From Marsupella aquatica (Eukaryota; Marchantiophyta): a stretch of DNA of 64,000 nucleotides. The translations under genes and the position numbers were made by a program. The notes under the pieces were generated by a model. It was given only the letters and a program-made list of their open reading frames with translations. It had not been told where the DNA came from and ran no database searches. Positions 48,801-64,000 of the stretch are shown one piece after another; positions within the stretch are counted from its first letter, which is position 1, and each line of letters starts with the position of its first letter. The stretch is from positions 7,006,001 to 7,070,000 of the forward strand of contig OZ316892.1 in NCBI GenBank assembly GCA_973895155.1, given 5' to 3'.

Positions 48801-49103
48801 GGAAAAAGGACTGTATTGAAGAAAGCTGACGTCGGGCAGGGCGTTCATTTGAAAGTTTAGGACTACTGATGGGTAACAGTAAAGCTGGGTCTTTTTGTGC
48901 TTTGCAGCGAGGAGTGGTTGAAGAAAATGGACGCCAATCTTGCACAGATTAAACCTCTCTTTGCTGCCACGTATGGAGAGAAGGAAGTAACGAAGTGGGT
49001 TGTCAACTGGCGCACATTCTTCATAGCTGTAGCTGAATTGTTTGCGTACAACAACGGCGAAGAGTGGGGGGTGTCTTTCTACCTGTTCAAGAAGAAGCAA
49101 TAG
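45857..49103 (+). CDS. Coclaurine N-methyltransferase-like, right copy
   Basis: SAM-dependent methyltransferase of the coclaurine N-methyltransferase-like family. Eight exons: 45857-46052, 46560-46668, 47092-47316, 47704-47803, 47963-48073, 48211-48294, 48564-48622, 48908-49103; all phases agree, 359 residues. The start MGSSKSIVAASTEYA is the first ATG in frame. Exon 2 carries MPIAVNTEDSKAQHYEVPTE, exon 3 SAM motif I (VLDLGCGWGS), exon 6 GGTMASDSLLLYFQ, exon 7 EDVSIVNHWQISGKHYAQT, exon 8 EEWLKKMDANLAQIKP and the C-terminal YNNGEEW. Intron 4 uses a GC donor. It converges on the POWERDRESS-like gene 2.3 kb away. The residues mark the family well; the substrate is not predictable here. Confidence 0.93.
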
Positions 49104-51358
49104 AAAATCAATGCTGCCGAGAAATGAACTCCAAGTGCTCAGTCACTCCAGTCGCCTCATTCCATACTATCACTGGACATGAAATTGCTCGCGTATGCGT
49201 GGTCATGGTAGAGACTCCACACCAGAGCCAAGACATATTCGTCCATCGGTTTTTGACGTGGCAACGGTGGTCATCCCGTCTACATTGATGTGCAGTGCAG
49301 ATTCTTCCGTCTCCCTTATCATAGCTTACCTGCCTGCTTAGAAAGGCGAGTGTGTAAAATTCTAGCACCTCACTCACACCCGACAATTAAAGATTTCATG
49401 GCTTAAAATCCTTGTTCTCAACAGGCATCAATGTTATGTTTTCTACTGGGGTTCCTGGAGAATTCTTGTTTCAGCCCCGAGACCTGGACCCTCATTGCAA
49501 GGTCTCACAATGATTGTCCAGATTGTAAGGAGTTGGCGTACACTCACACTCACTCTGTCCAGAGTGGAGAGGATTCCAGGTATTAATGAATTTCCAGGTA
49601 CCAAATGAATTAAAAGAATGTATGCAATGAAGAAATTACAGAGCCACTAAATTGTGAGGGAGCCACAGATAAACGGGGGGCTGATCAACAGTTTCGATAT
49701 TGACAGGACACCGACTTTTTTGTGATGAGATCGGAAGGACACTGCTACAACATGGTTGAGATGAGTACACAACAAAGGCATGAATAACAATTGAGCATTA
49801 CTATTCTCCACATATCAAGAGCATTGGTCATTTGCTGGAATGCCTGAAACGTAGCAGGTTCCCTAAACATCACTAAACTAAGATGATGATGCTTCTCATT
49901 AACGTTTCAGTCAGACCGGCTCTTACAACGTTTGATTCACATGTTGTGGACAAACGCATCAAGTACATCTGCGTTGGTTCAGATGACTCGTTTGCTGGGC
50001 GATCACAAAGCACGTTTCAGTTGAGAACTGCATTGATGAAGACTACAGTGTTTGCGAAAGTCAGCCATTCATAGAGTAAATAACTCCGTATTGCAGTAAT
50101 CGAGAGTTTAAGTAGACCCCGTATTTATGTTGATGCAAAACTTACATTAGACTTCTCTTGACCAGAATGTCTGCTACATAGTAAATCCGTGAAAACTCAT
50201 TTGACGAAAACTGCAAGCAATTGAGTTGTGAGCAAGCCTTGCTTTGGCAGAAAGTGAATGTTTCGACAAACAAAAATTCCTTTAATCTTCGTTAGAAGCC
50301 CTTAGTCAATGATAGGAAATATATGCAGAGTACTGCTGAAATTGCATTTCCAAACTACATACCCCAAGACGAGTATCCCAACACTAGAAGAACTTTCAGA
50401 TACCGTCTGGAGACTTGAGCAATTGCTGTAGTAAGCCCACTCACTTCTTGTAAGCACGAACTGTAGATTGGCCAGTAAGCAATTTAAGGCATTGTGAAAT
50501 TCCAGAAAAAATTATGAAGACTCTTGTAGAATCCCATCTAATCAAAGCCCATCGCGTTATACTTCAGTTGTAGCACATCACAGAAAAAGTGTCGCGCCAT
50601 TAAGATGGTTCTTCACCAAAGTTTGGAATTGGAATGACCTCTTGAAATTAGGTGAACTACCTAACTTCGTAGAGGAATAGCCTGGCATCAATATCTCCAG
50701 GGAGGCTTTCCTCTAGAGTCTGGAGTTGTAGACATCCTTACTAAACTCGGAGATGACACGGTAGGCCCGGGAGCAAAATCTAGACAACAGATGCCTTAGA
50801 TTACTGGCAGCATCTTCTTTTAATGTAGTTATCTACTTTAAATTCTGTAGATTTAAACAACACAGGGTAAGAAGTTCATATTCTTGTTCACACACCTTTC
50901 CAGGATGGGTAACGCTTTTTCCGTAACGACACTAATTGAAACTTCACAACTCAATTTGTTTGCTGGTCACTGGGGCATTCAACATATCTTGCAGGTTATA
51001 ACTTGGAGATGTGAATGCAAAAGAAATTCTCTTATTTTTGACATCCAGAAAATAATTGTGGCAGTGTTTCCTTCTAGTATACAATCAGCCATTGTTAGAA
51101 GGCTTGGAGACTTGGGCAGGAAAACTGAACGGTAAGCTGCTGCGTCATCCATGACATCCTACAAGGTGTTACAACCAAACCGACACCCACAGAGCGAATC
51201 TTGGAAGAACCTGCCAGCCAGAAACTCTAGAAACCATCTTCAGGGTGGAGAATGCCCCTTAATTATTGGCACCTAGGCTCAAGACGACAAAGAAAATGTA
51301 CAAGTTAATGAAATTGGTCGTTGTGGTGCTAATGCTCACCCCGCCTCAGCTAGCAAAC
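49104..51358. other. Intergenic between convergent genes
   Basis: 49,104-50,188 matches the left arm; 50,189-51,358 has no left counterpart. It should hold the 3' ends of the methyltransferase (plus) and POWERDRESS-like (minus) transcripts. An open frame at 50884-51135 shows no domain. Confidence 0.6.
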
Positions 51359-58888
<7,530 letters not shown>

Positions 58889-59751
58889 CTGCAAATGAAA
58901 CCTAAATCGCGGAAATCTCTTCACCGTAGGATCCCCGACACCCCTTAGAATTGCAAATGAGCTTCACTATCGTGATTAAGCTTCACATTGTGGCAACCAA
59001 AATACAGCACAGTAGACTCAACAAACTCTAGTCGAGAACATCACTGAAGCACTTAAAAGAGGTTGAGATTGACAGAGATTCATTTGGCTCCAGAGACAAC
59101 CACCACGCAATCCCTACATGTCAACAGAGATTCATTCGGCAATCACAGACAAAGAAGACAAAAACTAGGCTGCACGGCCGTGAGGATTTGCAACTTGCTG
59201 ACATCTAAGAACTCCACTCTAAAACACTCACTGTCAGCAGGACAAATGGTAGACCCAGACGAATGCTCCAGTTCTCAATTCCGATAAATCAGATCTGCGA
59301 AAGCATTTGCTCGCACCCCAGCGGACGAGTCTCCACAGAGGCCCTAAGCGCTGAAGACAATGCAGAAGAAATGATCCAAAAAAAGTCATTGCTTATCCTC
59401 ATCTGCAACTCGACTTCGAGACTTCCTTACCACTGCTCGAGAAGACAAGCCCCGACGAATTAGGCTTCGCCTAAACTTCCTCCTGGACAACTACCCCTCG
59501 TTCGATCGCATCTAATTAGAGAAACTGAAGCACTCAAGTCAAGCCCACGCACAGGCCAGTAAAAGGAGTCTAGCTCCAATACCTAACCTGGTTAAAAAAG
59601 TCTAGACATAACTCACCTCGCTGCAAAAACGAGGACAGCTCCACAATCTCGTCATTAGGGTGAAAAAACCGAACAATTCACTGCTTCCACACCACGGAAA
59701 GGTTTGGGACCAAATGCCGACGGAATCAGAAACCCTGCCGAGAAAACTTAC
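58889..59751 (-). other. Probable first intron of POWERDRESS-like gene
   Basis: No coding sequence recognised. It is bounded on the minus strand by a CCCG|GTAAGT donor (59752/59751) and a TTTGCAG acceptor near 58889. Confidence 0.55.
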
Positions 59752-60103
59752 CGGGAGGCGCATCGACTGCCGCCAGAGCTGCTGCCGAAGCCGCCAACGA
59801 CAGTGGCTTCGGCGGGTAGAAATTCCTGCTGGTCGTCGCCATCATCGTCGTCGTCGTCGTCGTCGTCGTCGTTGTGCTCGGCGTGATTCCAGACAAATGC
59901 GTCTGCACCAGCTGCTGCTCCCTCTCCCAGCGTTGCTGCCCTCCGTGATCCTCCCCCCGCTGCTGCTGCTGCTGCTGCTGCTGCGCCATCCCACCGACGA
60001 CGATCTTCTTCTGCTGCTCGTCTTCGCCCGGAGCATTGCTCCCGCTCCCACTCCCATTCCCACCACCGCCATTGCGTCTCCATGTGTTGTTTCCCGTCAT
60101 CAT
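59752..60103 (-). CDS. PWR: Proposed exon 1 of POWERDRESS-like gene
   Basis: Low-complexity N-terminus. The preferred frame starts at the ATG at 60103 (MTGNNTWRRNGGG), has a Gln run (GGMAQQQQQQQQRGED), a Thr run and RNFYPPKPLSLAASAAALAA, and ends one base into a codon at the donor at 59752. It joins the long exon in frame if the acceptor is taken four to six bases inside the AGAGAG repeat. The two other frames are also partly open because of GAC/CTG runs, so the frame is not certain. The left copy has a stop in this frame, as expected of a dead copy. Confidence 0.5.
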
Positions 60104-61790
60104 CTGCACAAGCGGAGCATTGCATTTCCAGAGCAAAAGAGCCACATCTCGTCACCTTCATTCCTCCTTTTCCTTCGTCAAACACCTACTGTACTCCTCC
60201 TCCTTCTTCTCCTGTAGATACTGCTGCCTCTGCTGCTGCTCACACAATCCTCCTTCCCCTCTTTTACCTACCTCCTCCTCCTCCTCCTCCTCTACTCCTC
60301 TGGTCAAGCTCTACTCCTACCACTCTACTCTAGTGTACTTTATTACTTATTACTCGACGACCCTCCAGCTTTACTCCCCGCTTCACTTCGCTCCACTCCA
60401 CTCCAACCTCCCGAAAGTAACCTTTGGGTCCTGAGTAAATACTCCACTCCACTCCAACCTCCCGAAAGTAACCTTTGGGTCCTGAGTAAATAAGCTTGTC
60501 CCGAAAGTACCAGTTTAGACACAATAGAAAAGTACCAGTTAGTTAGCCACAATAGGAAAGTACCAGTTTAGCCACAATAGGGGAGTCTCAAAAAAAAAAA
60601 CCTGTCCCTGAGAGTGCCAGTTTTGGTCAACCGTCATGAGTGCGTGGATGAGCATTTTAGTGTCTGCCACTTTTTTGTGTGGGAAAACTCCCTTTCCTGT
60701 GGCTGGAGGTGAAAGGCCTAGAACCTTCAGGTCTGTGGAAATAACTTACCCCAAAACTAACAGTTGTGGTCAGCGGTCACGAGTGTGCGGACAAGCATTT
60801 TTGTGTCCGTGACTTTTTTTGGGGGAAACATCTCTTGCCTAGGGCTGGACGCAAAACAAAGTAGATTGAGATGCCATGTAGAGCCTTTGCTTCCAGTCCA
60901 CAGTAGTGCCTTCCCTTCCAGACCACAGTGCCTTCGGCTCTGTCTAAGCACACATTCCATAAGTGCATTACCTGGTCAAAGTGCAGGGTGTCCTGTTCTT
61001 CCCTTTTATTTTAAACAAAATAAGAGCATCTTAAATCTAAACTCAAACAGGCCTGAAATCATTTAGTTAAACTACAACTTTTTCAGCGCTTGTCCTTGAT
61101 AAGCGCCTATATGCACTTATTGGTAAAAGCACAATCCCATAAAATTGCATTTACTGATAAATGCATGCCGCACTTATTGGTACAAGCACAATCCCATAAA
61201 ATTGCATTTACTGAGCAATTCTTAGTACAGTTGAAAATGCACTTCAGGAGTTTTAGGCACAGAATTTAGGGAAGGGATACAGGTACAAAGCTGTTCACTT
61301 AAGGAGGGGTTAATTACACATTAACAAAGGGTTGTAAATCATGTACACTCATTGATAAGTGTACTTTTTAGGGGTTGTGTGCTTATCAAGAAATGCAACA
61401 TCTGGTTTAGTGCATGTTGGATCTGTCATCCTGAGAGATGGCCTTGTATTTGAATAGTGGGCCATGGGGCGCTCTATTCGCATAGTGCACCCTGGGTGTT
61501 GTATTTGAGTTTGGACTATGTGTTTTCATTTTTTGTATTTGAAGGACGTTGTGTTTGAAAATGGGCGTTGTGCTTGAATATTGACATTGTCACATGATTC
61601 TTGAATGTTTTACTATTTGTGCTCAAGGTATAACAGTTTAGGGTCCAATCTCGAACATAGTGTCCAACTCGAACACAACACCAATATTTGAACACAACAT
61701 CCGGGTGTTATGTTATGATGATGTTGTGTTTGAAGAAAAAGTACTTTTTTTTACGGAGACCTAAGAAAATCCATTTTCAAACACATTGTC
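60104..61790 (-). promoter_or_regulatory. Upstream region of POWERDRESS-like gene
   Basis: Holds the leader and presumably the promoter. It matches 19,265-19,344 plus 26,228-27,899 in reverse. CT-rich tracts (TCCTCCTCC near 60,270) lie close to the start. It carries the tandem repeats also present in the left copy. Promoter function is inferred from position; no specific element is claimed. Confidence 0.5.
61702..61706 (-). other. Paralogous empty site of the copia insertion
   Basis: Minus strand ACCCG, flanked by AACATAAC and GATGTTG, aligns with the two copia-flanking pentamers ACGCG and ACACG and their flanks in the left copy. It shows the locus without the element. Confidence 0.8.
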
Positions 61791-62705
61791 TGGGCCCTGT
61801 GTTCGGGGGAAGACAGTAGCAGCTTTGAGTGTTGTTTTACCAAGGCAAATTTCTGGGCCATTTGGCTTCCTAAAGATAGTGTACCTGGGCTAGATGAGAG
61901 TTTGGAATCATTTTATGGCCCTCAATGTCTTTTTAAAGGAAACTCTAACTCATGGTGCTAGAATTATTTGCTGGAAGACAAGTTGGGGTACCCACTCCAC
62001 CTTAAAGTCACATAATTCATCGGCTAGTGCCCTTTTTGTCTAACAAGAGAAGATATGAGGGGCATGTGGGTCCACTTCTAATATTATACTCAAAATAAGA
62101 ATAGACCAAGCCACCAAATAAAGAGAACTTCAAGAGAGGTGGCCTAAACTCTGGGACAAAAAGTGGTCCACATAAGCAAAATCGGACTCCATTCCCTGTA
62201 GGATTAGCAAAAATTGAAAGTGCCCCCACGGTTTTGTAAAGTGAATAGCATATTTTCTTCCCAATGAATGGCCTAGATTACATCTTGGAGACAAACAAAT
62301 ATAAAAGTGGGAACTGTCAGCGACCTCAATTGTGTGCTGAGCCTCTGCGGCGGTGCTCATACACACTGTACTGTAGCTTGCGACGATCACTCGCAAACGT
62401 ATGTGAAACCCAAAACCCTTCGCCGCAACTTCACCTTGCAAGGCAGCCATTTCTCGAAAGCTTGAGACGCAGCTCAATGCGGCACGGCAGGGAAGGGCAG
62501 AGCTTCTCAATTAAGTTGCAGTAAGTTGTAGGTCGTAATAACAGTCCAGACGGTCTGGAATCTCGCATGGAATGGAAGCTTCGGTTCTAAATTAAGTACT
62601 TCGTGGAGCTTGAAGTAGACGTGAAGTAGAAGAAAGAGCAGGGCGGAAGGAGTGGAATTCAGAGGGGAGCTAGGAAGCGGGTACGAGAGAAAGAGCCCAG
62701 AAAGG
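61791..62705. other. Intergenic, promoter side of MAM33-like gene
   Basis: No gene supported. The outer limit of the inverted homology is about 61,790. The 62,580-62,705 stretch is probably the 5' leader of the next gene. Confidence 0.5.
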
Positions 62706-64000
62706 ATGGCGTTTCAAGCGCTTCGGCGAGCTGCGGCTGCTCCAGTTATCCTGCAGCGCGGAAAGGGTGCCTGTCGGTACCTGCAGCAGGGTTTAGCAGG
62801 CCCTGCTGTCACTCGCTCTGCTCTTGCTGCGTCTTCCGGCCTTGGGCCATCCTCTGCGGAAGCCAGAGCTCCGCTGTGGGCGTTGGCAGCTCGAACGGCG
62901 TCCACGGCCCGGGAGGTTGGTCGGGAGGCTGATGCCGGTCTTCTCTCAGTTCTCAGAGCCGAGCTGGATCATGAGAGAAAGACATACAGTCAGGGAAAGG
63001 TATGGACGGAAGCGAATCCAACGATGTCCTCTCTCCCTATGGCCCCCTTGTATAAGTTAACTTGATTATGATTGAACGCATGTTTAAGCAGCACATGCTC
63101 ATGATTTGGATCGCTCTTGGCTTTGTATTCCTTAGGGTGTTTGATTCGTTTCTCTCTGACCTACTCGCCTGTTCTCTGATTTCCGGATCTTGAAATGTAA
63201 ACTCTGAACCCTGAACTCTTCCTCACTTGAGGAGATGTTTGCTTTCATTCCATGTCGGCATAATGCGTGTCGGACACCAGAAAGTCGTCCTGTACTCAAA
63301 ATCCCTCTTCTAGAGAGTGATTAATATGAGAGATCCCCGAGATCTGGGAAGATTAGTAGAAGAGGAACTGATTCTTCTTTCTCTGTCATACATTTTCTCG
63401 ACACATTGATTCTCTTATTTGATAACTCCCAAATTCCGGTTTTGTGCTTTAATGAAGAGGATGTGACTGATCTGTGAACAGGAACTGGCACGAGGGCCTC
63501 CCAAGCCTTGGACGGTGACAGATAAACAAGGGTTCGCAGATGTCATATTGCGTAGATCATATGGGCAAGAAGACATTGCTGTGACATGTCTATATCAGGC
63601 AGATACCTATGCTGATGGTCAAAATCCAGAAGAGGATATGAACAGTGAAGATGAGGGTATGGATGACAGTGGCATGGGTTCTAGCGTCAACATGACCATC
63701 ACAATAAATAAAGGCGCTGGCAATCCCACACTAGAAATAAGTGCAGCATCTTATGGGACTGAGATTACCATTGAGCAGGTTAATTTCTGGGAGGACAACG
63801 ACAGTAAGGAAACGGGATATGCTGGGCCTAACTTCCTGTAAGTTCGTTGACTTGACTTTAGGAGAGTATTTGTCATCTATTTCTTCATTAACCTGAAAAC
63901 TTGCGCTGGCCTCTCTATTCGTTTCAAATTAACTTGTTCGGAACCTGATATGGCCTCTGCTTCATTGTCATTGTAATCAGGCAATTGGATGAAGAGGTTC
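62706..64000 (+). CDS. Mitochondrial p32/MAM33-family protein, 5' part
   Basis: Acidic mitochondrial matrix protein of the MAM33/p32 (mitochondrial glycoprotein) family. Three exons are visible: 62706-62999, 63482-63837 and 63981 onward, leaving the window. The N-terminus MAFQALRRAAAAPVILQRG is rich in Arg and Ala with no acidic residues, as in a mitochondrial presequence. The mature part starts DAGLLSVLRAELDHERKTY; exon 2 has PPKPWTVTDKQGFADVILRR, an acidic loop (NPEEDMNSEDEGMDD) and LEISAASYGTEITIEQV; exon 3 opens QLDEEV. Phases agree (0 and 2). The ATG at 62706 is preferred over an upstream in-frame one at 62652 because it gives the presequence directly. Family members oligomerise as trimers and affect respiration; the exact role is not settled. 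Confidence 0.88.

Larger units (their letters stand above)
44985..50188 (-). repeat. Right arm of inverted repeat
   Basis: Partner of 28,085-33,235 in reverse orientation. The inner end lies inside the minisatellite. The outer end of this segment (GTAAATCC, 50181-50188) is exactly where the left copy jumps to POWERDRESS-like exon 1. Confidence 0.93.

Noticed and set aside
59660-60217. Plus-strand open frames opposite exon 1
   Set aside because: Made of Arg, Leu and Pro runs from GAC/CTG/CTC simple repeats, with no conserved feature; the minus strand is the coding side.

Overview
The window is nuclear DNA of a land plant, most likely a bryophyte and probably a moss. The evidence is intron-rich plant genes (a plant-type tRNA ligase, a POWERDRESS-like SANT protein, plant-type small subunit of serine palmitoyltransferase), a Chlamydomonas-like centrin fragment of the kind kept by plants with swimming sperm, and Ty1/copia and Ty3/gypsy retrotransposons with plant-type primer sites. 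No organellar or bacterial operon structure is present. The species call is inference.

Layout. 1-2.5 kb: a decayed gypsy fragment with a 1.49-kb insertion in it. 2.9-4.2 kb: a decayed reading frame of unknown family. 5.9-16.2 kb, minus strand: a tRNA ligase gene for which 28 exons could be chained in phase; its extreme N-terminus was not found. 17.5-18.1 kb, minus strand: an ssSPT-like exon just downstream of a two-exon centrin fragment. 19.3-26.2 kb: a copia element with nearly identical LTRs. 26.2-33.2 kb and 45.0-61.8 kb: two inverted copies of one locus, described below. 33.2-45.0 kb: spacer with a decayed gypsy element, a coiled-coil reading-frame relic in the opposite orientation, and TE-like non-coding DNA. 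62.7 kb to the end: a mitochondrial p32/MAM33-family gene that runs out of the window.

The main structure is a large inverted duplication. The right copy (45.0-61.8 kb) is complete: a 43-bp minisatellite, a coclaurine-N-methyltransferase-like gene (plus strand), then a convergent POWERDRESS-like gene (minus strand) with its upstream region. The left copy (19.3-33.2 kb) holds the minisatellite, an intact second methyltransferase gene, and the upstream region plus the first part of exon 1 of the POWERDRESS-like gene. About 9.7 kb in between, the whole body of that gene, is missing at a clean junction with 2 bp of microhomology. The copia element later landed in the left copy; the right copy preserves the matching empty site. 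The inner 3-4 kb of the arms is almost identical while the outer parts are clearly diverged, which suggests recent conversion or a renewed duplication.

As a result the two methyltransferase genes are divergent around a TE-filled spacer. The orphaned POWERDRESS-like upstream region in the left copy now points at the 3' end of the left methyltransferase gene, so any transcript from it would be antisense. Apart from this rearrangement the genes are ordinary housekeeping and regulatory functions. I found no defence, CRISPR or biosynthetic cluster.
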